The notes under the pieces are model-generated. The model did not search any database and was not told the origin of the DNA. It was given only the letters and a program-made list of their open reading frames with translations. 56,275 nt of DNA from Mesorhizobium sp. (lineage in GTDB: Bacteria > Pseudomonadota > Alphaproteobacteria > Rhizobiales > Rhizobiaceae), in assembly GCA_022833215.1 (NCBI GenBank), contig JAIPUZ010000058.1, forward strand, positions 1 to 56,275, read 5' to 3'. Positions 9,675 to 18,204 of this stretch are shown here, in pieces. How positions within the stretch are numbered: position 1 is the first letter of the stretch; each line of letters starts with the position of its first letter. The translations under genes and the position numbers were made by a program.

Positions 9675-10552
9675 GCCGGCGGGTCAGGGACAGAAAGCGG
9701 CTGGAAGGCTATCTGCCGCCCGAGGGCGTGCCCATCAGCTTTTCGATCGCGTCCATCGGGGCCCGCTTCGGCGCGCAGGTGCTGGACATCGCCCTCACCT
9801 ATGGCTTCATCATCCTGCTCGTCTATGCGATGGTGACAACCGGCGCCCTGCCCATCGAAGCCATGTTTGCGCTCATCATGCTGTGCGTCTTCCTGATCCG
9901 CGTGCCCTACTACATTCTGGCCGAGCTGGTGTGGAACGGCAGGACCGTGGGAAAGCGCATCGTCGGTATACGCGTCATCAATGCCGAGGGCAGGCGGCTC
10001 ACCCCTCATCAGATCGTGGCGCGCAATCTGATGAAGGAGGTCGAGCTGTTCACGCCGGTGACCATGGTGTTCACCGTCGACGCCATGTCGGGCCTCGGCG
10101 TGCTGCTGACGCTGGTGTGGGTGCTGGCGGTGCTGATCGTGCCGCTGGCCAACCGCCGCCGGCAGCGGCTGGGCGACATGGTCGCCGGCACCATCGTCGT
10201 CGACAATCCGCGCAACGTGCTGCTGCCCGATCTGGCGCTGTCATTGCCCGCTCAGGGAAGCGTCCCGCACGTGTTCGATTTCCTGCCCGCACATCTCGAC
10301 ATCTACGGCCGTTTCGAATTGCAGACGCTGGAAAAGGTGCTTCGCGACCCCGTGCGGGGAGAGGAACCGCCGGATTTCGGGCAGATCAGCCGCACCATTA
10401 TCCGCAAGATCGGTTATGCCGATCCGGTCAGGCCCGGACAGGAAAGGGCGTTCCTGAACGCCTTCTACCGGGCGCAGCGCGAGCATCTGGAAACGCTGCG
10501 CCTGTTCGGCAATCGCCGCGAGGACAAGTTCCACAGCGCACCCGGAAGCTGA
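9671..10552 (+). CDS. RDD family membrane protein
   Basis: 293 residues. An N-terminal RDD domain (residues ~20-175) carries the motif ASIGARFGAQVLDIAL (RDD = Arg-Asp-Asp; here the first Arg and the Asp of LDI are visible), three membrane helices, and the WNGRTVGKRIVGIRV loop typical of the family. After about residue 195 a hydrophilic tail of roughly 100 residues follows (HVFDFLPAHLDIYGRFELQ), characteristic of the long RDD proteins of MoxR operons. It is the last gene of the operon, overlapping SpoIIM by 4 nt and convergent with the YeeE/YedE gene 27 nt away. Confidence 0.85.
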   Translation: MSRRVRDRKRLEGYLPPEGVPISFSIASIGARFGAQVLDIALTYGFIILLVYAMVTTGALPIEAMFALIMLCVFLIRVPYYILAELVWNGRTVGKRIVGIRVINAEGRRLTPHQIVARNLMKEVELFTPVTMVFTVDAMSGLGVLLTLVWVLAVLIVPLANRRRQRLGDMVAGTIVVDNPRNVLLPDLALSLPAQGSVPHVFDFLPAHLDIYGRFELQTLEKVLRDPVRGEEPPDFGQISRTIIRKIGYADPVRPGQERAFLNAFYRAQREHLETLRLFGNRREDKFHSAPGS

Positions 10553-10579
10553 TCCTCCGCAACACCGGTCGCAACGCGT

Positions 10580-11785
10580 TCAGCTTGCCGGAGCCGGCTT
10601 GCCGTGGGCCGTACCTTCACGCCCGAAGCGGCGCATGGCAGCAAGTCCGCTCCACGTGCCCAGCACGCAAAAGACGAGGAATATCCATCCCGACAGCGCA
10701 CCGGCATGTATGCCCGACAGCAGCACGCCCACCGTACAGCCGAGAGCGGTCATCGCTCCCCAGCCCATCAGAACGCCGCCGGTCAGCCCCCTGCCGATAT
10801 CGTAGCCCGTGGGCCGGCGCGGCTGGAACTGGCCGGCAACCAGCGCCGAGGCGAAGCTCGCCAGCACCAGCCCCAGAACGAACAGCCCGTTCGGTGAAAG
10901 CAACGCCTGCTTCACCACGGTGGCGCAGCCGCGCAACATGTCGAGACCATGAAGCGTATCCGGCAGCAGGCCCCAAGAGGAACCCGCCGTGCGCACAATG
11001 GAGCCAACTTCGGCCGTAACCCCGAGCGGCGCGACGCGCAGGAAAGCGAAGGCGGAAATGACGGCGACCAGAAGGCCGGTCACAACAGGTGGCCAGCGCT
11101 TCACGAACAGCTTTTCGGGAACCTTTGCGGGATCGTAACCGCTCTCGGCAGGCCCGGTCACCTGACCTGAAAAACGAAGCACCAGCACGGCAATCGCCGC
11201 CAGCAGGAACAGGCTTGCCACAAGGGTGCCCGTGTAGCCGAGGTGATGCGGCAGCCATATGGCCGGGCTGGCGTAGATCGCCAGCGTGAACAGCGCATTC
11301 CACGTCAGAAACCCGAGAAGGAAACCGATGCCGGCCCCGGCAAGTGCAAAAGGCGAAGTCGCAGATCCCTCGCCAAGGCGATAGAAATGCGCCGAAAGGC
11401 AGGAGCCCGAGATGGCCATGCCGATGCCGAAGACGAATGCCGCAACGGCCAGCACAGGCCCGACAGGCCCTATATGGGCGTTGGGTGGCAGCCTTCCCGG
11501 CTGGGGCACCGGCACCCATGCCATCATCACGACATGATAGAGCACGACGCCTGCCGCCAGCGCCACAATGATGGAAAGCAGGCCGCGAGGGTCGCGATGC
11601 TCCACGAAATCGCGGAAATTGCACAGGAAGCAGAAACGGCCACGCTGGAGCACGATGCCGAAGGCGGCTCCGGCGAGCAGCGAGAAGGCCAGGTCACGCT
11701 CGCCAGCCTGACCATGCAACAGCCATGCCGCGATCGCGATGGCCGCAAGCAATACCACGGATATGATGCCGTTCCTCGCCGTCAT
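10580..11785 (-). CDS. YeeE/YedE (TsuA-like) sulfur-compound transporter
   Basis: 401-residue, strongly hydrophobic protein of the YeeE/YedE (DUF395) family; characterised members such as TsuA import thiosulfate. Conserved cysteine-containing loops are visible: QRGRFCFLCNFRD (Cys52, Cys55), ISGSCLSAHFYRLGEGS and ALGCTVGVLLSGIHAGA. The ATG at 11785 is chosen because GGGGGAT lies about 10 nt upstream, although the frame stays open to 11863. The neighbouring secreted rhodanese supports a role in uptake or exchange of thiosulfate or related sulfane sulfur. A terminator-like hairpin between the two genes suggests attenuation or separate control. Confidence 0.88.
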   Translation of the reverse strand: MTARNGIISVVLLAAIAIAAWLLHGQAGERDLAFSLLAGAAFGIVLQRGRFCFLCNFRDFVEHRDPRGLLSIIVALAAGVVLYHVVMMAWVPVPQPGRLPPNAHIGPVGPVLAVAAFVFGIGMAISGSCLSAHFYRLGEGSATSPFALAGAGIGFLLGFLTWNALFTLAIYASPAIWLPHHLGYTGTLVASLFLLAAIAVLVLRFSGQVTGPAESGYDPAKVPEKLFVKRWPPVVTGLLVAVISAFAFLRVAPLGVTAEVGSIVRTAGSSWGLLPDTLHGLDMLRGCATVVKQALLSPNGLFVLGLVLASFASALVAGQFQPRRPTGYDIGRGLTGGVLMGWGAMTALGCTVGVLLSGIHAGALSGWIFLVFCVLGTWSGLAAMRRFGREGTAHGKPAPAS

Positions 11786-11810
11786 TGCGACTGCATCCCC
11801 CACCAGAATT

Positions 11811-11851
11811 TCAAACCGGAAAGGAGGCGGGCGCATGAGCGTCCGCCTCCA
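11811..11851 (-). terminator. Hairpin with T-tract between rhodanese and YeeE/YedE genes
   Basis: Read on the minus strand, GGAGGCGGACG, a 6-nt loop and CGCCCGCCTCC form an 11-bp stem with one G:U pair, followed at once by TTTTCC. This is a good intrinsic-terminator shape. It sits 39 nt after the rhodanese stop and about 40 nt before the YeeE/YedE start, so it may act as an attenuator within a two-gene unit. Confidence 0.6.
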
Positions 11852-11889
11852 GCCATGGCACATGCCGTGTCGCTAGTTCGCGAAGGCGA

Positions 11890-12801
11890 TCACTTGCCCG
11901 TCCAGACGGTGCCCGCGACATTGACAACCGGCACGCCGACCGCATTGCCGTATTCCGTCCACGAACCGTCGTAGTTCTTCACGTCGTAGCCAAGGATACG
12001 CTTGAGCGCGAACCAGGTATGCGACGAACGTTCGCCAATGCGGCAATAGGTGACGATCGGCCTGGAACCGTCGATGCCCTTTGCCGCATAGATGGCCCTG
12101 ATCTCTTCGGCGGGCTTGAACGTGCCGTCTTCCTGCACGATCGATCCCCACGGAACGTTTTCGGCACCCGGAATGTGGCCGGCGCGCACCGCCAGTTCCT
12201 TCACACCCTCCGGTGCGAAGACCTTGCCGGTGTATTCGTCGTTCGAGCGGATATCGACGAGGCTTGCCTGCTTGCGGCCTTCGGCGATGTCCAGCACCTC
12301 CGTGAAGCGCGCGCGCAGATCATCGTTGCGTTCGGGCAACGCAATGTCGGTTGCCGCATATTCGGGAACCGCAGTGTCGAGCGGAAGACCTTTCGCCTCC
12401 CACAGCTTGCGGCCGCCGTCGAGAAGGCTCGCCTCGATGCCATAGACATTGAACACCCAAGCACCCCACGCGGCAAACCAGTTGTTGTTGTCGCCATAGA
12501 GCACGACATGGGTATCGTCGGCCACGCCTGCCTCGCGAAGCTTCTTCTCGAACGCCTCACGCGAGGCGATGTCGCGCCGGGTCGGATCGACCAGTTCCGT
12601 GTGCCAGTCGAGATGCACGGAGCCGGGAACATGGCCGCGCTCGTAGACACCGGTGTCGACGCTCACCTCGAATACCCGCACCTTGGGATTTTCCAGATTT
12701 TCCTGCAACCAGTCGGCAGTCACAAGTGGTTCTGCAGCGTGTGCCGCGCCAACCATGAAGAAGGCGCCCACCAACACCCCCGCTCTTCTCAGGAAGTTCA
12801 T
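11890..12801 (-). CDS. Secreted two-domain sulfurtransferase (rhodanese)
   Basis: 303 residues with an N-terminal signal peptide (MNFLRRAGVLVGAFFMVGAAHA), so it acts in the periplasm. Two rhodanese domains follow: an inactive N-terminal copy, with DNNNWFAAWG where the catalytic Cys loop would be, and an active C-terminal copy with TYCRIGERSS, catalytic Cys about 253. It would move sulfane sulfur from thiosulfate or mercaptopyruvate to an acceptor. The ATG at 12801 has a strong AAGGAG upstream; an open frame to 12831 lacks such a site. It is upstream of and co-directional with the YeeE/YedE transporter, forming a sulfur-handling pair. Confidence 0.92.
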   Translation of the reverse strand: MNFLRRAGVLVGAFFMVGAAHAAEPLVTADWLQENLENPKVRVFEVSVDTGVYERGHVPGSVHLDWHTELVDPTRRDIASREAFEKKLREAGVADDTHVVLYGDNNNWFAAWGAWVFNVYGIEASLLDGGRKLWEAKGLPLDTAVPEYAATDIALPERNDDLRARFTEVLDIAEGRKQASLVDIRSNDEYTGKVFAPEGVKELAVRAGHIPGAENVPWGSIVQEDGTFKPAEEIRAIYAAKGIDGSRPIVTYCRIGERSSHTWFALKRILGYDVKNYDGSWTEYGNAVGVPVVNVAGTVWTGK

Positions 12802-12913
12802 AACCTCACACTCCTTGACCTGTCGTTGCACAGATCGCCAGTGTTGCCTTTACGGCAGTCGGGTTGAAGAAAAAGCATCCCAATATTTGCCGATATCACG
12901 GGCTTGTTTGCGC

Positions 12914-13144
12914 TTATTGACCGAATCGCAACAAATTCAATCCGGAACCGGCCCGCAGCCGCAGGAAACCGTCCTGCGGCTCCAGAACGCCGCGGCTGAA
13001 ATCGAAATCCAGCACAGGGGCGTTGCCATGCGAAGAAACGCGCGCGCCATGCCCTTCGAGGTGCTCCGCAATGTCCGGGACGCAGCCACCCGCATCCGCG
13101 ACCGAAACAATGGCTTCGGTGGCGAGGGAAAAATGCCGGATCAT
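12914..13144 (-). CDS. Short DUF2218-like protein, apparently C-terminally truncated
   Basis: A 76-residue product (MIRHFSLATEAIVSVADAGG to NLLRFGQ) resembling DUF2218 proteins, small proteins often encoded beside siderophore uptake genes; family members are usually about 90-110 residues and end in a longer helix (HLERFAFRE-like) that is missing here. The start codon overlaps the ABC ATPase stop (ATGA), so it is translationally coupled to the importer. No continuation of the domain appears in other frames downstream. The domain call is from motif resemblance only. Confidence 0.6.
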   Translation of the reverse strand: MIRHFSLATEAIVSVADAGGCVPDIAEHLEGHGARVSSHGNAPVLDFDFSRGVLEPQDGFLRLRAGSGLNLLRFGQ

Positions 13145-13962
13145 GATGTGCTGGCTGTCGCCTGCCGTACCGGCGCATCGGCCTCGGCCAGATCCTTGAT
13201 AGCGATATGCAGAGCGCCGGCGCCGAGATCGATGACTTCGGCCGTCACGCCATAGACATCGCGCAGCATGTCCGGGGTGACGGCGACCGCGGGCGGCCCC
13301 TCCACATGCAGGCCGCCGCCGCGCAGAACCACGATGGTATCGGCCCACTGGGCGGCCAGAGCCAGATCGTGAAGCACGATGACGGCCGAACGGCCACCGG
13401 CCCGCACAAGCTCCCGCACGGTGCGCATGATGTGGAACTGATGCCTGAGATCGAGCGCGCTGGTCGGCTCGTCGAGCAGCAGCAGTTCAGGGTCGGGGGC
13501 AAGCGCCTGCGCCAGCCCCGCCATCTGCCGCTGGCCGCCGGAAAGCCGCTCCAGCGGATCGAGCGCAAGATGCACGGCGTTCAGCCGCTCCAGCACCGCG
13601 ACGGCGCGCCGGCGCAAAAGCTTCTCGTTGGCAACCGGCGACGCGACCTTCAGGGCGGTAACGATGGTTTCCAGCACGCTCAGCCCCACCCCGGCCGGCA
13701 GGCTCTGGGGCATGAAGCCAACCAGCTTCGCCCGTTCCTGCCGCGACATGGCGAGCAGGTCACGGCCATTCAGCACCACCTTGCCCGTGGCCGGCAGCAA
13801 TCCTGCGATGGCACGCAGCAGGGTGGATTTTCCGGCACCGTTGGGGCCGACCAGCGCCGTGACGCCGCCCGCAGCAATGGGCGAGACATTCAGATCGCGG
13901 ATAATGCAGCGACTGCCATAACCGACCGTCAGCCCGCTTATATGGAGTGTCTGCGCGCTCAT
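13141..13962 (-). CDS. fecE: Iron-siderophore/cobalamin-type ABC transporter ATP-binding protein
   Basis: 273-residue ATPase of the FecE/FhuC/BtuD class. Walker A GPNGAGKST (39-47), signature LSGGQRQM, Walker B LLLLDEPTSALDLRHQ and the H-loop VIVLHDLALA are intact. The class powers import of ferric siderophores, heme or vitamin B12 through FecCD-type permeases. The frame is open far upstream to 14322, but the ATG at 13962 overlaps the permease stop (ATGA) and begins exactly at the domain's first strand. The order permease, ATPase, DUF2218 is co-transcribed. The substrate is not determined because the binding protein is broken. Confidence 0.9.
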   Translation of the reverse strand: MSAQTLHISGLTVGYGSRCIIRDLNVSPIAAGGVTALVGPNGAGKSTLLRAIAGLLPATGKVVLNGRDLLAMSRQERAKLVGFMPQSLPAGVGLSVLETIVTALKVASPVANEKLLRRRAVAVLERLNAVHLALDPLERLSGGQRQMAGLAQALAPDPELLLLDEPTSALDLRHQFHIMRTVRELVRAGGRSAVIVLHDLALAAQWADTIVVLRGGGLHVEGPPAVAVTPDMLRDVYGVTAEVIDLGAGALHIAIKDLAEADAPVRQATASTS

Positions 13963-15035
13963 GGCCTTCTGCGCCTCCGGTGGATCAGGATGAAGAAGAC
14001 CGGCAGGCCGACGAGTGACGTGACGATGCCGACCGGCAGCAGCATGCCCGGCACCAGCATCTTGGAGGCCACCGAGGCCAGCGACATTACCAGCGCGCCG
14101 CTGCACAGGCTGGCGGGCAGCAGGAAACGGTGATCCTCTCCGACCAGCAGCCGGGCGATGTGGGGACCGACAAGCCCGATGAAGCCGACCGTGCCAACGA
14201 AGGCGACGGCCGTGGCGGCAAGCAGGCTGACGCGCAGCAGCGAGAAGAAGCGCAGCCGCGCAACGTCGACACCGAAGCTCGAGGCACGCTCTTCGCCGAG
14301 CCGCAGCGCCGTCATCTTCCACGATGCACCGAGAGAAAACGGAAACAGAAGCACCGTAACCACACCAAGGGCTGCCACCGTTTCCCAGCTGGCGGAGCCG
14401 AGATTTCCCATGCTCCAGAACACGAGTTGCTGGAGCGCGTCGGCCGAGGCCATGAACTGCACGAGGGCCACGAGCGCGTTGAAGGTGAAGACCAGCGCGA
14501 TGCCGAACAGCACCAGCGTTTCGATGCCGCCCCCTCCGCGCGCCAGATATTGCAGCAGGAGCACCGAGCCAAGCGCAAAGACGAAGGCGTTGCCTGCGAC
14601 GATCATATGCGGCGGCACCAGGGGCAGTCCCAGCCCCAGAATGATGGCCAGCGACGCACCCAGCGATGCGGCGGAGGAGACGCCCAGCGTAAAAGGGCTG
14701 GCGAGCGGATTATCGAGCACGGTTTGCATCTCGGCTCCGGCCAGCGAAAGGGCGGCCCCCACCAGAACCGCCATCATGGCGATGGGCAGTCGAACGTTCC
14801 AGAAGATCACCTGCATGGCGCGGGTGGTATTCTCATGGTCGCTGAGAACCATCCACAATTCGGAAATGCCCATGCCCGACGGGCCGGTCGTCAGGTCGAG
14901 CAGAATGGCGAGCAGCGTCAGCACGGCCATCGCCGCGACCAGAATGCCGCGCCGGCGAATGAGACGGGCATGCACTTCCAGCACATGACGGCCGGTTTCG
15001 GTGCTGACAGCTTCCATGGTTCCGCGCGTGCTCAT
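13959..15035 (-). CDS. fecD: FecCD-family ABC transporter permease
   Basis: 358-residue integral membrane permease of the FecCD/BtuC family with about 10 helices. Family hallmarks: NVRLPIAMMAVLVGAALSLAG near residue 80 (the usual R(L/I)PR motif), LDNPLASPFTLGVSSAASLG and VGFIGLVGPHIARLLVG near the coupling helix. The ATG at 15035 overlaps the stop of the preceding binding-protein remnant (ATGA); an earlier in-frame ATG at 15068 lies inside that remnant. A single permease gene implies a homodimer, as in BtuC-type systems. The gene itself appears intact. Confidence 0.9.
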   Translation of the reverse strand: MSTRGTMEAVSTETGRHVLEVHARLIRRRGILVAAMAVLTLLAILLDLTTGPSGMGISELWMVLSDHENTTRAMQVIFWNVRLPIAMMAVLVGAALSLAGAEMQTVLDNPLASPFTLGVSSAASLGASLAIILGLGLPLVPPHMIVAGNAFVFALGSVLLLQYLARGGGGIETLVLFGIALVFTFNALVALVQFMASADALQQLVFWSMGNLGSASWETVAALGVVTVLLFPFSLGASWKMTALRLGEERASSFGVDVARLRFFSLLRVSLLAATAVAFVGTVGFIGLVGPHIARLLVGEDHRFLLPASLCSGALVMSLASVASKMLVPGMLLPVGIVTSLVGLPVFFILIHRRRRRP

Positions 15036-15187
15036 TTCCGGTCTTTCGATGCGGCTTCGACCCACCATGTACCCTCAAGCTGCGCGGGGAGAAAGCGTTT
15101 CCCGATCTCCATGAGCATCGCCGTGGGATCGATGTCGGGGAACCGCTCTTGGGCCGGGACAGACGTGAACGTTCCGATGCGACCCGG
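15032..15187 (-). pseudogene. 3' remnant of an iron-siderophore binding protein gene
   Basis: Immediately upstream of the permease and in frame to a stop overlapping its start, 51 codons read as the C-terminus of a periplasmic iron/B12-type binding protein (ERFPDIDPTAMLMEIGKRFL, then a short WW-containing tail). An in-frame TAA at 15188-15190 closes the frame on the 5' side, and no start codon, signal peptide or N-terminal lobe can be found in the 235 bp before the glutamate-synthase gene. The remaining 15188-15423 shows no convincing coding sequence in any frame. I read this as decay or deletion of the binding-protein gene. Confidence 0.65.
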
Positions 15188-15423
15188 TTACGGGCGGCTG
15201 CAAGGCTAAACATGGAGCCGCCTTGAAACGCAACGGCAGTTTTTGGCCGCGCGGCGCGGCCCGGCGTCATCCGCATCGCGGCACAACGGCGGCGCGGGCG
15301 TGGCGCCGACCGGAACGTTCGTTCTTTGCTTCTGCCCACCACGTTCACCGTCCGAGGCGTCTCGATGATCGGCGTTTCGTTCGGGTGCCGGTCGCCGAAT
15401 TGCGGGCAGGCGCGAGGCTGCGC

Positions 15424-17082
15424 TTATGCGGCCTTGCGTCTCTGGAAGGGGCCATGCGGAATCTCGGGAGGCGCGAAGCTTTCGGCATTGGCGCGATCCC
15501 AGCGGCTGTACCAGTCCGCGAGTTCGGGTATCTCCTGGTCGGCAAGCAGAAAGCCCTCCGGCAGATAGGGATAGGCTTCGTTGCCGTCGAGGAATTCGTT
15601 GTCCTTCTGCCGGAACATGAAGTGGTAGGGCATGAAATCGCTCGGGTGGTTTAATCCGGCCGCGCCCGCGATCTCGCCAAGCGCCTTCATGGTGTTGCGA
15701 TGGAAACGGGCGACGCGGTCGCTCTTGTCGCCGACGTCGATGGCGCGCTGCCTGACCGGATCCTGCGTTGCGATGCCCACCGGACAGCAATTGGTGTGGC
15801 AGGACTGCGCCTGTATGCAGCCGATGGCGAACATGAAACCGCGTGCGGCGTTGCACCAGTCCGCGCCCAGCGCGAGCGTGCGGGCGATGTCGAAAGCCGA
15901 CACGATCTTGCCGGCGGCGCCAATGCGCACCTGATCGCGGATGCCCGCGCCGCGCAGCGTGTTGTGGACGAAGGTGAGCCCCTCGAGCATCGGCATGCCC
16001 ACCCGGTTGGCGAACTCGACCGGCGCGGCACCGGTTCCACCCTCGGCCCCGTCGACAACGATGAAATCGGGAACGATGCCGGTCTTCAGCATGGCCTTGA
16101 CCATGCTCATGAATTCGCGCCGGTGTCCGATGCACAGCTTGAAGCCGACAGGCTTGCCTCCGGAAAGCTCCCGCAACTGACCGACAAATCGCATCAACCC
16201 GACGGGTGTCGAAAACGTACCGTGCGCCGCCGGAGAAATGCAGTCCACGCCCATCGGGATTCCGCGGGCTTCGGAGATTTCCGGCGATATCTTCGATGCT
16301 GGCAGCATACCGCCATGGCCGGGCTTCGCGCCCTGGCTGAGCTTTATCTCGATCATCTTTATCTGCGGATCGGCAGACAGTTCCGCGAACTTCTCCGCAG
16401 AAAAGCTGCCGTCGTCATTGCGGCAGCCGAAATATCCGGACGCGACCTGATAGATGAGATCGCCTCCGCCCTGCCGATGGTAGCGGCTGATGCTTCCTTC
16501 ACCCGTGTCGTGGGCAAAGCCGCCCTTGCGCGCACCGTTGTTGAGGGCGAGGATCGCGTTCGCCGACAGCGAGCCGAAGCTCATCGCGGAAATGTTGAAC
16601 AGGCTGGCATCGTAGGGCTGCCTGCAGGCGGACCCTCCGATGCGGACACGAAAATCCGTATCTGCGATGCTCACCGGCGTTGCGGAATGGGTGAGCCAGG
16701 CGTAACCGGAACCGTAGACATTCTCGATGGTGCCGAACGGGCGCTTGTCCTCCACGCCCTTGGCGCGCTGGTAGACCAGCCCGCGATGCTCCCGGCTGAA
16801 CGGCACCTGATCGTTATCGCTCTCGATCAGATACTGGCGTATTTCGGGCCTGAAGCTCTCCAGCACGAACCGCAGATGCCCGACGATCGGATAGTTGCGC
16901 AGGATCGAATGCTTGTGCTGGTGCAGGTCGTGCAGGCCCAGCAGGAACAGGGCACCCGAGACCGCGACGAGCAAAAGCAGCCAGGGACTGTAGAGGATCG
17001 CTCCCGCCAGCGCGGCGATGCTGATCAGCCCTGTTGCGACGAACACGAGGTAGCGTTGGTGTAGAATTATGGTCTTGATCAT
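15424..17082 (-). CDS. FMN-binding glutamate synthase family protein
   Basis: 552 residues. Two N-terminal membrane helices (residues ~14-50) are followed by the FMN-binding glutamate-synthase central/FMN barrel domain: SAMSFGSLSANAI, HDTGEGSISRYHRQGGGDL, PDFIVVDGAEGGTGAAP and the 3Fe-4S-type cysteine cluster CIQAQSCHTNCCPVG (about 422-436). No glutaminase domain is present, unlike true GltB, so it belongs to the stand-alone membrane-anchored branch whose in vivo reaction is not settled. The start is the ATG at 17082, preceding the first helix. The upstream region is poor in coding sequence. It is probably monocistronic. Confidence 0.88.
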   Translation of the reverse strand: MIKTIILHQRYLVFVATGLISIAALAGAILYSPWLLLLVAVSGALFLLGLHDLHQHKHSILRNYPIVGHLRFVLESFRPEIRQYLIESDNDQVPFSREHRGLVYQRAKGVEDKRPFGTIENVYGSGYAWLTHSATPVSIADTDFRVRIGGSACRQPYDASLFNISAMSFGSLSANAILALNNGARKGGFAHDTGEGSISRYHRQGGGDLIYQVASGYFGCRNDDGSFSAEKFAELSADPQIKMIEIKLSQGAKPGHGGMLPASKISPEISEARGIPMGVDCISPAAHGTFSTPVGLMRFVGQLRELSGGKPVGFKLCIGHRREFMSMVKAMLKTGIVPDFIVVDGAEGGTGAAPVEFANRVGMPMLEGLTFVHNTLRGAGIRDQVRIGAAGKIVSAFDIARTLALGADWCNAARGFMFAIGCIQAQSCHTNCCPVGIATQDPVRQRAIDVGDKSDRVARFHRNTMKALGEIAGAAGLNHPSDFMPYHFMFRQKDNEFLDGNEAYPYLPEGFLLADQEIPELADWYSRWDRANAESFAPPEIPHGPFQRRKAA

Positions 17083-18204
17083 TTTGGGGATCTGATCCGA
17101 AAGGCGCTTGGAACCGGCTGGGACTATAGGGATCGTTGACTACCGAATGATGTCGCCGTCAAACGCGCATCATCCGGCTGGAAGAGAAAGAGAGAAGCGG
17201 CGTGTCCCTGCTGCGAGGGAACGGCATCGTAAAACAGCAATGGCGCTCGATTGCATCACGGCGTCGCATCTTCCGGCCATATTGCGCCAGGCAATCGGAA
17301 GGCCCGACCGCCTGGACAGTCCGCTCTCCATAGCCTCGTGCAAAGAAGTATCAAGGCTTCTTTTGCCCGTGGCCTTTCAACGGACCGCAAAAAACCGCCC
17401 CAAGGGCTGCGCTCGCACCCTTCCGCTATTCCCGGAACAGGCGGCGGCAAGTGTCGGCGCGCGTGAGCGGGGTATCGATTTCTACAGGTTGCTCCCGCCG
17501 AACATCCGCCGGAACATTGCCCGCAAAACAGGAAGGCACCCTGAGGTGCGTGGCTTTGGCACGCTGGCAGAAGGTCCGCCGGTGCTATCGGAGATGACAG
17601 CACAGGCAGTTCCCGCACCACCATTTTCACGCGTGGCGCGCGTGAGGTGCCGGGGCAGATCACGGGCAACCTGCTCGCCCCGGACCATGGCGCGGGAGAT
17701 CATGGCGGGCTCAACGACTGCGGATGGCGCGGCGGGGCCTGGAGGCATGCGCCATAGCCGAAACCTTTTGAGATCTGCCTTCCCGCATGCGGTCCGCGTC
17801 AGTCGCGCTGCTGCCCGGCCGGGCCATAAGCCATTGCAGGACGATGTCGCCGAGCAGGCGCCAGCCCTCGGCTCGACACGCATATGAAGGTACTGGAAGC
17901 ATTGTCATGACCGCTGTTCCTCCCCTATCGCCGCAACGATGGGGGTGAAGCATTGTGCCGGTCCGCCGCCCCGACAATGATGACCGCCGTCATGCCGGAA
18001 GCCGCCGACCGGACATCGGAAGGATGATGCGGCTCAACATCCTGTTTTCCCGCCGCTAAGGAAGCCCGCCCTCGCGGAATGGCCGGCTTCGCCCGCGGCT
18101 GGGTGACTTCAGTCACGCTTGTGAAGCCGCGCGCCGGCCTCCTAACCTCGCGCTACGAACCAGAGCACCTTCAAAGTGCCATGACCGCCACAGGGGAGGA
18201 TTTT
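17083..18204. other. 1.1-kb region almost without coding sequence
   Basis: Between the glutamate-synthase-like gene (minus) and the Liv operon (plus), several overlapping frames are open on both strands, but none shows family motifs, and most lack a ribosome site. The exception is a 65-codon minus-strand frame listed separately. The promoters of both flanking genes must lie here. I see no tRNA, terminator with T-tract or insertion-sequence end. It may be a decayed gene remnant. Confidence 0.5.
17711..17908 (-). CDS. Small hypothetical protein (65 aa) with a strong ribosome site
   Basis: I do not recognise this protein. The frame starts with ATG at 17908 preceded by AGGGGAGGA at 8-9 nt spacing, by far the best ribosome site in this 1.1-kb stretch. 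The product begins MTMLPVPSYACRAEGWRLLG, has a short hydrophobic patch (DIVLQWLM) and ends in a basic tail (SRPRRAIRSR). That length, single Trp-rich helix and Arg-rich end recall small rhizobial DUF1127-like proteins, but the DUF1127 motif is not evident. It could be a genuine small protein or a chance frame. Confidence 0.35.
   Translation of the reverse strand: MTMLPVPSYACRAEGWRLLGDIVLQWLMARPGSSATDADRMREGRSQKVSAMAHASRPRRAIRSR

Noticed and set aside
17108-17887. Plus-strand 259-codon frame in the 1.1-kb gap
   Set aside because: No motif, unlikely composition, no ribosome site; competing open frames on the other strand are equally long.
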